Shown in pieces: positions 1-5,592 of a stretch of 35,248 nt of DNA; the stretch's first letter is position 1, and each line of letters opens with the position of its first letter. Under the pieces are notes generated by a model, which did no database searches, was not told the DNA's origin, and was given only the letters and a program-made list of their open reading frames with translations. The position numbers were made by a program, and so were the translations under genes. The stretch is from contig JAYEJQ010000071.1 of NCBI GenBank assembly GCA_034660735.1, positions 1 to 35,248 on the forward strand, in the 5' to 3' direction. This DNA comes from JAGLTA01 sp034660735. Its GTDB lineage: Bacteria; Patescibacteriota; Patescibacteriia; JAACEG01.

Positions 1-90
1 ATTGGAAAATTGAGGTTAGGAAACTTAAAACAAGGAAAATGGCGGCACTTAACTGATAGCGAAATTAAAATATTAAAATCCGAAATCTGA
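1..90 (+). CDS. C-terminal end of RsuA/RluB-type pseudouridine synthase (partial)
   Basis: An open frame enters from the left edge and ends at the TGA at 88-90, giving 29 residues. The tail reads LRLGNLKQGKWRHLTDSEI, which resembles the end of RsuA/RluB/RluE pseudouridine synthases (pattern LGxLKxGxWRxLTxxEI). Those enzymes isomerise single uridines in 16S or 23S rRNA. The catalytic domain lies outside the window, so the call rests on this tail alone. tRNA-Ser starts 17 nt downstream on the same strand. Confidence 0.6.
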   Translation: MGKLRLGNLKQGKWRHLTDSEIKILKSEI

Positions 91-107
91 CATCCAAAAT
101 CCGAAAC

Positions 108-197
108 GGAGAGGTGCTAGAGTGGTTGAATAGGACGCTCTCGAAAAGCGTTGCGCCCGCAAGGGCGCCGAGGGTTCGAATCCCTCCCTCTCCGCCA
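108..197 (+). tRNA. tRNA-Ser(CGA)
   Basis: Cloverleaf with acceptor GGAGAGG/CCTCTCC, anticodon stem ACGCT/AGCGT around loop CTCGAAA (anticodon CGA, reads UCG), a long class II variable arm and T-loop TTCGAAT. Discriminator G194 is followed by an encoded CCA at 195-197. The other two tRNAs in this window have no encoded CCA. Confidence 0.95.
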
Positions 198-408
198 ATT
201 TACAATTTCAGAGTTTTGGAGGATTTTTGTTTTTTCTTGTGCCTGCGGCGCGGTCGCGCTCCGCGCTAAAAGGGCTGAATTTGCAACGATTTGCCACGCG
301 GAGCGTGGCAAATCGTTGCAAATTCAGCCCTTTTAACTTCGCCCGCAGGCAAGGCTATCGCACTGCAGGTGCGTAAAACTTCCGAAAACTCTGAAATTGT
401 AAATTGGC
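194..408. repeat. Three-tier stacked inverted repeat next to tRNA-Ser
   Basis: Three nested inverted repeats share one centre. The outer arms 194-217 and 385-408 are complementary over 24 bp and start with the last four bases of the tRNA gene. The middle arms are GCCTGCGG (241-248) and CCGCAGGC (343-350). The inner arms 268-299 and 303-334 pair perfectly over 32 bp around a 3-nt loop. No believable protein is encoded. The inner part could fold as a very stable hairpin, as in a non-autonomous palindromic element. Its function is unknown. Confidence 0.85.
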
Positions 409-549
409 GATACCTTTTGGTTGAAATTCTAACTTTCTTTGAACAAAATCCAGAATAATGAGGTGCGTTTCCGCTTGCCTCCGCGGAGTTTATCCCGCAC
501 TTCGTTGCGGGGCTACGGCAAACCAAAACAGAAATTTTTTCATTTGCTA
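409..549. other. Gene-free stretch with a second, weaker palindrome
   Basis: No gene is visible. TTTTGGTT (415-422) pairs with AACCAAAA (521-528), and inside lies a GC-rich hairpin CCCGCA/TGCGGG (494-499/506-511). This is probably another palindromic repeat, but no second copy was found in this window. Confidence 0.45.
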
Positions 550-589
550 ACTATAGTATGTAGAACTAAAATTAGCAAGTGTGTATACT
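550..589 (+). promoter_or_regulatory. Putative promoter with C-box-like sites for the XRE/endonuclease pair
   Basis: The palindrome ACTATAGT (550-557) and the near-palindrome CTAAAATTAG (566-575) lie in tandem upstream of a TATACT -10-like hexamer (584-589). The first resembles the core of restriction-modification controller protein operators (C-boxes, often GACT-TATAGTC or similar). The string TATAGTAT here (552-559) recurs in the operator at the divergent promoter near 3429. There is no good -35 hexamer (TAGAAC at 561-566), which fits a promoter that needs an activator. This is inference from sequence only. Confidence 0.4.
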
Positions 590-623
590 AAAATTAACTT
601 TCAAAAATACTAAAAAGATTCTA

Positions 624-830
624 ATGAAAAAAGAAATTTTATTAAAATTTGGGGAAAAAGTCAAAGAAGAGAGATTAAAACAAGGAATTTCTCAAGAGGA
701 ATTGGCTTCTAAGGCGGGAGTACACAGAACTTATATTGGAATGATAGAAAGAGCAGAAAAAAATATTACCCTAGGAAATATTGAAAAAATGGCAAAAGCC
801 TTAAAAATACCAACTAAGGAACTTTTTTAA
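624..830 (+). CDS. Small XRE-family regulator, restriction-modification controller-like
   Basis: A 68-aa protein that is almost entirely one HTH_3/XRE domain: EERLKQGISQEELASKAGV carries the first helices, VHRTYIGMIERAEKN the recognition helix, and GNIEKMAKALKIPTKELF closes the five-helix fold. Its size and its position 9 nt before a likely endonuclease gene match controller (C) proteins, which time endonuclease expression after methyltransferase. I chose ATG 624, because the longer frame from GTG 579 adds a low-complexity stretch outside the fold. C-box-like palindromes precede it. It may be an autonomous regulator of other genes instead. The XRE fold is near certain, the C-protein role is inference. 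Confidence 0.8.
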   Translation: MKKEILLKFGEKVKEERLKQGISQEELASKAGVHRTYIGMIERAEKNITLGNIEKMAKALKIPTKELF

Positions 831-839
831 TTTTGTATT

Positions 840-1844
840 ATGCAACCGAATAAAAAATTTATCACAATTAAAGATACCGAAAATAAAGTTAAAGCTCTTT
901 TGAACGAGCTTGTTTTACAGCCAAGGATAAATGCAATTAAATGGTCTCAAATAACAAAACAAACACCAAATATTAAAATCGGATACCCAGGACAACACCT
1001 TGCATCTTTAATTACAGGAATGGAAGGCGAAAGGACGGGAGCAAGAGGAAATGATTTAATAGACGGATCAGAGGTAAAATCATGTTCAAGAATAGATCAG
1101 CTTGATTTGTGCAAAGACTGTAAAACTCCAGTGGCAAGGCTTGAAAATGAATGTTCAAATTGTGGCTCAAATAATATTGATCGAAAAAAAGATTCAAAAT
1201 GGCTCTTTTCTGTTAGAACTAAAGACGAATTGAATGTTTTATTACATGAGGTAAAAAGAGTATTTTTAATCATTGGCGATTATCCAAATTTCGAAAATAA
1301 TGATTTTGAAACTTTAAGATTCCAAGCGTTTGAAATTTGGCCAGAAAATCCAAAAAATAAAAAATTTTCTGAAATAATGACCAATTACTATAATAAAATA
1401 TATTTGGCTCACAAAAAGAAAAATCCAAACAAAACTCCAGCTCCAAAAAACTTTTGGCCATACCAATATCAATTTTATATTTGTAATCCAATTCTTGTTT
1501 TTTCCTGTATAGTAGTGAAATCAAATTCTAATCCAAAAATAAATATTGAATATTATTTAAAACCTGTTGCTGACCGTTCAAAGAAAAAATCTATTTTAAT
1601 GCCAGCGAATATATTAAATGAAAAAGAAATTGATTTACTTTTTAGAAAAGCGCCAAAAGAAGAGATTTTGAAAATGATTAAAAAAGAGCATAAAATTAAA
1701 AAAATAAAGAAACTCTCTTTAAAGGAAAAACAAGAAATGTTTATTGGTATTGATGAAAATTTAAGAAATTATTTGCCTCTCAGAGATACTGATAAAATTT
1801 CCATTGCTAAAAGCAAATATTCAAGAAGAAAAAATTCAAAATAG
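840..1844 (+). CDS. Probable type II restriction endonuclease (MamI-like)
   Basis: 334 aa. Residues 50-85 carry GQHLASLITGMEGERTGARG followed by NDLIDGSEVKSCSR. The E78-V-K80 with nearby acidic residues fits the active site of PD-(D/E)XK nucleases. Two CxxC pairs follow (C91/C94 and C105/C108), a likely zinc-binding insertion. The C-terminal part is lysine-rich and without recognised motifs. From memory the block around GNDLxDGSEVKSCSRxDQL resembles the MamI restriction endonuclease family, but this was not searched and the target sequence is not known. It follows the XRE gene by 9 nt, and its last 9 bases overlap the 3' end of the convergent LexA-methyltransferase gene, so it completes a restriction-modification system with an unusual methylase. 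Confidence 0.65.
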   Translation: MQPNKKFITIKDTENKVKALLNELVLQPRINAIKWSQITKQTPNIKIGYPGQHLASLITGMEGERTGARGNDLIDGSEVKSCSRIDQLDLCKDCKTPVARLENECSNCGSNNIDRKKDSKWLFSVRTKDELNVLLHEVKRVFLIIGDYPNFENNDFETLRFQAFEIWPENPKNKKFSEIMTNYYNKIYLAHKKKNPNKTPAPKNFWPYQYQFYICNPILVFSCIVVKSNSNPKINIEYYLKPVADRSKKKSILMPANILNEKEIDLLFRKAPKEEILKMIKKEHKIKKIKKLSLKEKQEMFIGIDENLRNYLPLRDTDKISIAKSKYSRRKNSK

Positions 1845-3392
1845 TTTAGGAGTTCTTTTTAAGTTTTTTATTCTTTCTTTCGCTATTTTTGTGTATTTTT
1901 TATCAATATCAATACCGATATAATTTCTTTTAAGTTCAGCACAAGCTAAGGCGGTCGAACCTGCACCAACAAAAGGATCCAAAACAGTCATTCCTTCATT
2001 GCTACTTGCTTTTACTATTCTTTCAATAAGACGCACTGGTTTTTGTGTTGGGTGATATCGTTTTTCTTTGTAAAAATCAATATCATTCCAGACATCAGTA
2101 AATCCCATTTGGGCGTTAAAGATAAAATTTACTTCTGAATACGGTTTTTTAAATTTTAATATTTTTTCAAGCTTTTCCCATTGTTCTTTTGTTGGAATTT
2201 GAGCCAATATATTTTTACCAGTATACAAAGACCACAAACCGCCTCCGTTACTTTTAACTTCCATCGCTTCATTTATTTCTTTTGCGGTTAAGTCAGTTTC
2301 TTTTTGTCTATCAAGAAGAAACTTTTTTATTTCTGGTTGGTTATTGTAAGCAAAAAATAGAATACTTTCTGTCACATTGGGAAACATCTTATAGTTTTTT
2401 GTTGCTCTTCCGCTAACAGATCTCATTCCTTTGTTGATTATTATTTGCTGTCTTAAGGAAAAACCTTCTTTCTCAATTTCGGGGAGTAAATATGCTAAAG
2501 TTTTAAAGTACCCGAATAAATAAAAAGAACCTGTTTTTTTTGTAATTCGTACAAGCTCTTTGAGCCATTGTTTGCACCAAATAATATAATCGTTCTCGGT
2601 TCGCCATTTATAATCCCATTTTTCATTTATTACTTTCCAGTATGGAGGATCAGCAACAATCAAATCAATTGAATGATCTGGAATTTTTTTTAATTCTTCA
2701 ACTACATCTCCGCAAATAATTTTATTTAATGGTAATTTAGAATATTTTTTTACTTGCTTTTCTTCCTTTTTTTTTATGATTTCTGTATCTAAAATTTTAT
2801 TTTTTATCACATCAACAACAAGACCTTGAATGATAATTTCTTGCTCGTCTTTTTTTATAATGATTGGTTCATATTCTTTATTAGCTGGTTGCAGGCGTAT
2901 TTGATTTTTTTCTTTGTAGAATGTTTTTAATGTTGCCTCGTAATTATCAATCAAGGCAACTACTTTCTGTCCATTTTCAGCGACCTGCTGTTCTTTTACC
3001 AAAATAATATCACCATCATTGATATTTTCATCAATCATGCTTTTTCCTGCCACTCGCAAAGCGTAAAAATTTCCGCTTCTCATTATTTTTGTTTTTGGTA
3101 TAGCAATTGTTTCTTTTTCTTGAATAGCTTCAATTGGTTGTCCCGCAGCAATTGTTCCCATTAAAGGAATTTTTACCATTTGCTGGCTTTCATAAACGGA
3201 TATTGATCTTGGGCTGTTTTCTTCCTTATTCAAAAATCCTTCTTCTTGCAGTTTCTTTATATGAAAATGGGCGGTTGAAACAGAGGCAACTTTGAGTTTT
3301 TTGCGTATCTCTTCCAAAGAGGGGGCATACCCTTTTTTCTTGTGATATGAGGATATAAAGTCTAAAACTTGTTTTTGTTTTTTTGTTAGCAT
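1836..3392 (-). CDS. LexA repressor/autoprotease fused to a beta-class DNA methyltransferase
   Basis: 518 aa without internal stop. Residues 1-200 form a whole LexA: winged helix at 1-65 (LTKKQKQVLDFI, PSLEEIRKKL), self-cleavage site Ala83-Gly84 in IPLMGTIAAGQPIEA, catalytic Ser118 in VAGKSMIDENINDGD and Lys156 in NYEATLKTF. A charged linker (about 200-220) leads to an N6-adenine/N4-cytosine methyltransferase: DPPY (motif IV) at 248-251, and HPTQKP then LDPFVGAGST (motif I) near 447-480. Motif IV before motif I defines the beta class. LexA normally represses SOS genes and cuts itself when RecA filaments form. Here cleavage would separate the DNA-binding domain from the methylase (84-518). The gene converges on the endonuclease gene. 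RecA is not in this window. Domain calls are firm, the regulatory meaning is inferred. Confidence 0.92.
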   Translation of the reverse strand: MLTKKQKQVLDFISSYHKKKGYAPSLEEIRKKLKVASVSTAHFHIKKLQEEGFLNKEENSPRSISVYESQQMVKIPLMGTIAAGQPIEAIQEKETIAIPKTKIMRSGNFYALRVAGKSMIDENINDGDIILVKEQQVAENGQKVVALIDNYEATLKTFYKEKNQIRLQPANKEYEPIIIKKDEQEIIIQGLVVDVIKNKILDTEIIKKKEEKQVKKYSKLPLNKIICGDVVEELKKIPDHSIDLIVADPPYWKVINEKWDYKWRTENDYIIWCKQWLKELVRITKKTGSFYLFGYFKTLAYLLPEIEKEGFSLRQQIIINKGMRSVSGRATKNYKMFPNVTESILFFAYNNQPEIKKFLLDRQKETDLTAKEINEAMEVKSNGGGLWSLYTGKNILAQIPTKEQWEKLEKILKFKKPYSEVNFIFNAQMGFTDVWNDIDFYKEKRYHPTQKPVRLIERIVKASSNEGMTVLDPFVGAGSTALACAELKRNYIGIDIDKKYTKIAKERIKNLKRTPKLF

Positions 3393-3398
3393 AAATAT

Positions 3399-3459
3399 TT
3401 GACTTTATTTTTTATTAAATCTATACTTATAGTATAATAGAAAGAAAATAGAAAGTCAA
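3399..3459. promoter_or_regulatory. Mirror-symmetric divergent promoter pair
   Basis: Plus strand: TTGACT (3399-3404), 17-nt spacer, TATACT (3422-3427). Minus strand: TTGACT (3459-3454), 17-nt spacer, TATACT (3436-3431). Both are near-consensus sigma-70 promoters with optimal spacing, and the pair is symmetric about base 3429. The -10 boxes are only 3 bp apart, so two polymerases could hardly bind at once. The minus promoter serves the LexA-methyltransferase gene (predicted leader about 30 nt). The plus promoter serves the HNH, membrane and TIR genes. Confidence 0.85.
3422..3436. promoter_or_regulatory. 15-bp palindromic operator candidate
   Basis: TATACTTATAGTATA is a perfect palindrome about its centre base and contains both -10 boxes, so a bound repressor would shut both promoters. 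Two local candidates exist: the LexA domain of the fusion (autorepression) and the XRE/C-like protein, whose family binds sites with an ACTTATAGT-like core. The string TATAGTAT also occurs upstream of the XRE gene at 552-559. The sequence alone does not decide between them. Confidence 0.65.
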
Positions 3460-3505
3460 AAGTTAATTTATTCACAAATTTTATTTTTAATTTAATCTAA
3501 AAATT

Positions 3506-3742
3506 ATGCAAAAACGAACAGCAACAAAATCACAAGTTAAAAAAGAGCGGGGCTTAAAAAAGGTTACAAAGGTTATTAAGCAAAAAGGTCATCCGTCAGG
3601 CAAACTGCCCAAAGGTAAAATTTTACACCATGTTAATTCAGTTGCCACTGGCGGAAAAACAACAAAGAAAAACACTCGTATCGTTACAAAGTCAAGGCAT
3701 AAACAAATACACAAAAACCGCAACAAACGAGGAAAAATTTAA
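3506..3742 (+). CDS. Small HNH/LHH-like nuclease-fold protein
   Basis: 78 aa, strongly basic. After a Lys/Arg-rich start (1-35) it has ILHHVNSVATGGKTTKKN, with His41-His42, Asn56, then His65 and His69 in SRHKQIHKN. This order (HH, GG, N, H, H) is that of the HNH/endonuclease VII fold without the zinc-binding cysteines, as in LHH-type nucleases. At this length it is just the core domain. It is the first gene of the operon read from the divergent promoter, with the membrane protein gene 19 nt downstream. It may be an active nuclease, a toxin, or a DNA-binding remnant. Confidence 0.6.
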   Translation: MQKRTATKSQVKKERGLKKVTKVIKQKGHPSGKLPKGKILHHVNSVATGGKTTKKNTRIVTKSRHKQIHKNRNKRGKI

Positions 3743-3761
3743 TATTAAAAACAAATAAATT

Positions 3762-4163
3762 ATGGAAAACAAGCGTAAACATCTCGAATTTATTCAGGCA
3801 ATCATCAGTCGAATGGCTGGCAATTTGTTTTTCTTGAAAGGATGGACTATCACATTAATTGTGGCACTTTTCGCATTTTTTGTAAAAGACGCGAATACCG
3901 ATTTTATTTTTGTCATTTATTTCCCAGTCATTATTTTTTGGATATTGGATGGGTATTTTCTTTCACAAGAACGATTATTCAGGGCGTTATATAATCATGT
4001 GCGAAAACTAGATGAAAAGGAAATTAACTTTTCAATGAATACAAATAAATATAATGAGGACAAAAGGAATGGTTGGCTACACTCAATGTTTTCGAGTACG
4101 CTTCTATTTTTTTATTTGCCACTTGTCGGCGTTATGTTATTAGTTACATATTTAATAAATTAA
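3762..4163 (+). CDS. Three-pass membrane protein, TIR-gene neighbour
   Basis: 133 aa with hydrophobic helices at about 22-41 (FFLKGWTITLIVALFAFF), 47-67 (FIFVIYFPVIIFWILDGYFL) and 109-131. An amphipathic segment, LEFIQAIISRMAGN, precedes the first helix, and a charged loop (SQERLFRALYNHVRKLDEKE) sits between helices two and three. I recall similar small proteins with ISRMAxNxFxLKGW next to TIR-like genes in other bacteria, but did not search. It lies 10 nt before the TIR-like gene, so co-expression is likely. In defence systems such partners can act as membrane effectors, and that role is inferred here. Confidence 0.75.
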   Translation: MENKRKHLEFIQAIISRMAGNLFFLKGWTITLIVALFAFFVKDANTDFIFVIYFPVIIFWILDGYFLSQERLFRALYNHVRKLDEKEINFSMNTNKYNEDKRNGWLHSMFSSTLLFFYLPLVGVMLLVTYLIN

Positions 4164-4173
4164 ATTCAAAGTT

Positions 4174-4611
4174 ATGAGAAAAGTATTTTTTAGCTTCAAA
4201 TACAAGGATGTATCAAGAACAATGATTGTTAGGAATAGTTGGGTTGCTCAAGGAAAAGATGCGGCGGGTTTTATTGACTCCGCCGATTTTGAGGACTTGA
4301 AACGACAAGGTGACACAGCAATTAAAAACTGGATAGATAAACAACTCAATGGAACATCAGTTACTGTCGTCTTAGTAGGCGAAAAAACTTGTGATAGCAG
4401 GTGGGTAAAATATGAGATTGAAAAAAGCATTGAAATTGGGAATGGCTTATTAGGAATTGATGTAAGTAAGATAGAGGATTTGCAGGGTAATACTTCTGAA
4501 AGATGTGGCAAAATTCCAAAAGGTTACAATTTTTACCTTTGGAACAACGATGACGGATATCACAAAATGGGCGATTGGATTGAGAAAGCGGCGAAAGATG
4601 CTGGAAGATAA
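4174..4611 (+). CDS. TIR-like domain protein (DUF1863/ThsB-like)
   Basis: 145 aa, a single TIR-like domain. Strand one is KVFFSFKYKD (3-12), the middle has IKNWIDKQLNGTSVTVVLVG (50-69), and the helix SRWVKYEIEKSIEIGNGLLGI (75-95) holds the candidate catalytic Glu81 in the W-x2-YE pattern of the family. TIR-like proteins of this type use NAD to make cyclic ADP-ribose-like signals (as Thoeris ThsB) or degrade it. No ThsA-type effector is in the window, so the membrane protein before it may be the partner. Last gene of the divergent operon. The fold call is strong, the defence role is inferred from family and context. Confidence 0.82.
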   Translation: MRKVFFSFKYKDVSRTMIVRNSWVAQGKDAAGFIDSADFEDLKRQGDTAIKNWIDKQLNGTSVTVVLVGEKTCDSRWVKYEIEKSIEIGNGLLGIDVSKIEDLQGNTSERCGKIPKGYNFYLWNNDDGYHKMGDWIEKAAKDAGR

Positions 4612-4729
4612 AAGCCCCGCAAAAAAATCGGACGAAGCCCAAAAAGCAAAAGGGCAAAAAGGAAGGGGTCTATTCCGCTTTTACATTGGTATTGATTTTA
4701 TTTTCAAAATGGTTTAAAATAATAATATA

Positions 4730-4756
4730 AAAAAACAGGCATTACGCCTTTGTTTT
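4730..4756 (+). terminator. Possible terminator after the TIR operon
   Basis: AAAACAGGC and GCCTTTGTTTT pair with a small bulge around ATTAC and end in a T-rich stretch. It is 119 nt after the TIR-like gene. The 245-nt gap up to tRNA-Arg shows no gene. Confidence 0.45.
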
Positions 4757-4856
4757 ATTTTGGGTTATATGCTGTTTTAACGGATATATTTTTATTTTCG
4801 CGGTTAATATTTACGTTTAGCAAAAGTTTATTTTGGCGTAAAGCACACCCTGTATT

Positions 4857-4930
4857 GTACCCGTAGCTCAATTGGATAGAGTGTCTGGCTTCGGACCAGA
4901 AGGTTGCAGGTTCGAGTCCTGCCGGGTACA
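4857..4930 (+). tRNA. tRNA-Arg(TCG)
   Basis: Acceptor GTACCCG/CGGGTAC, D-arm GCTC/GAG, anticodon stem TCTGG/CCAGA with loop CTTCGGA (anticodon TCG, reads CGA), T-stem and TTCGAGT loop intact. Discriminator A4930. No CCA is encoded. Confidence 0.95.
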
Positions 4931-4942
4931 CCTATAAGATAT

Positions 4943-5015
4943 CCGCCTGTAGCTCAATCGGCAGAGCAGGGGCCTCTTAAGCCCAAGGTTCTGGGTTCGA
5001 TTCCCAGTGGGCGGA
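4943..5015 (+). tRNA. tRNA-Lys(CTT)
   Basis: Acceptor CCGCCTG/TGGGCGG, loop CTCTTAA (anticodon CTT, reads AAG), T-stem CTGGG/CCCAG with TTCGATT. Discriminator A5015, no encoded CCA. The outermost anticodon-stem pair is a G-A mismatch. It lies 12 nt after tRNA-Arg, probably on the same transcript. Confidence 0.93.
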
Positions 5016-5060
5016 CAAATTTGGAGTTGCCATAAATATTGTATTTATCAGCCGCTATTC

Positions 5061-5088
5061 TTGACATTTATTTTTATTCTTTTATAAT
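5061..5088 (+). promoter_or_regulatory. groES-groEL promoter
   Basis: TTGACA (5061-5066), 16-nt spacer, TATAAT (5083-5088): full consensus in both hexamers, directly before the CIRCE element. Confidence 0.88.
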
Positions 5089-5097
5089 AAAAATAAA

Positions 5098-5124
5098 TTA
5101 GCACTCCTTGAATAGAAGTGCTAA
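5098..5124 (+). promoter_or_regulatory. CIRCE operator (HrcA-binding)
   Basis: TTAGCACTC-N9-AAGTGCTAA, one base off the consensus right arm (GAGTGCTAA). HrcA binds CIRCE and represses groE until heat or unfolded protein titrates GroEL. The position around the predicted start of transcription fits. hrcA itself is not in this window. Confidence 0.92.
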
Positions 5125-5209
5125 AAATTTAATTTATAATTTAGTAGTTTATTATTATGTAATACAGACACCATGTTTTTATTCATAGTCTTTAAGCTAT
5201 TTTGTTTTT

Positions 5210-5500
5210 ATGGAAATAAAACCATTAAATGACAATGTTATTGTCAAGGGAATTTCCGAGGACGAAGTTACGAAATCAGGTATTATTCTCCCAGACACAA
5301 TTGATAAAGAGCGTCCGGAAAAAGGCGAAGTAATAGCTGTCGGTCCTGGTAAAATGTTAGATAGCGGAAACAGGGCTACGATTAGCGTTGAAAAAGGACA
5401 AAAAGTTATTTTTAAAAAATATGGACCTGACGAAATAAAAATAGACGGAAAAGAAGTTTTAGTAATTTCCGAAAGCGATATAATCGCAATAATTGAATAA
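5210..5500 (+). CDS. groES: GroES co-chaperonin
   Basis: 96 aa, the usual length. It begins IKPLNDNVIVKGISEDEVTKSGI, carries the mobile loop (about 17-34, with SGIILPDT) and the conserved KGEVIAVGPG and VIFKKYGPDEIKIDGKEVLVI blocks. GroES caps the GroEL ring to close the folding chamber in the cytoplasm. First gene of the CIRCE-controlled operon, with a leader of about 110 nt and no clear Shine-Dalgarno sequence. groEL follows after 92 nt. Confidence 0.97.
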   Translation: MEIKPLNDNVIVKGISEDEVTKSGIILPDTIDKERPEKGEVIAVGPGKMLDSGNRATISVEKGQKVIFKKYGPDEIKIDGKEVLVISESDIIAIIE

Positions 5501-5554
5501 TTTTAATAAATTAAATTAAATTAAAAAAGAATTGAATTATAAATTATGAATATA

Positions 5555-5585
5555 TTCTTAATTCTTAATTCTTAATTCTTAATTC
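5555..5585 (+). repeat. Heptamer tandem repeat between groES and groEL
   Basis: TTCTTAA repeats 4.4 times (four full copies plus TTC), ending 7 nt before the groEL start codon. It takes the place where a ribosome binding site would lie. Confidence 0.85.
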
Positions 5586-5592
5586 AAATATT

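Noticed and set aside
117..526. Open frames on both strands over the tRNA-Ser and the large palindrome
   Set aside because: They run through a tRNA gene and a perfect inverted repeat, contain tRNA-derived peptide and have no family-like features.
1836..3392. Reading the LexA-methylase frame as two adjacent genes
   Set aside because: There is no stop codon in the linker and the methyltransferase part has no separate start with upstream signals.
4505..4717. A 70-aa plus-strand frame at the end of the TIR-like gene
   Set aside because: It overlaps the TIR-like gene in another frame and is low-complexity after it ends.
5017..5060. A small gene between tRNA-Lys and the groE promoter
   Set aside because: No start codon with coding-like sequence; the stretch is under 50 nt.
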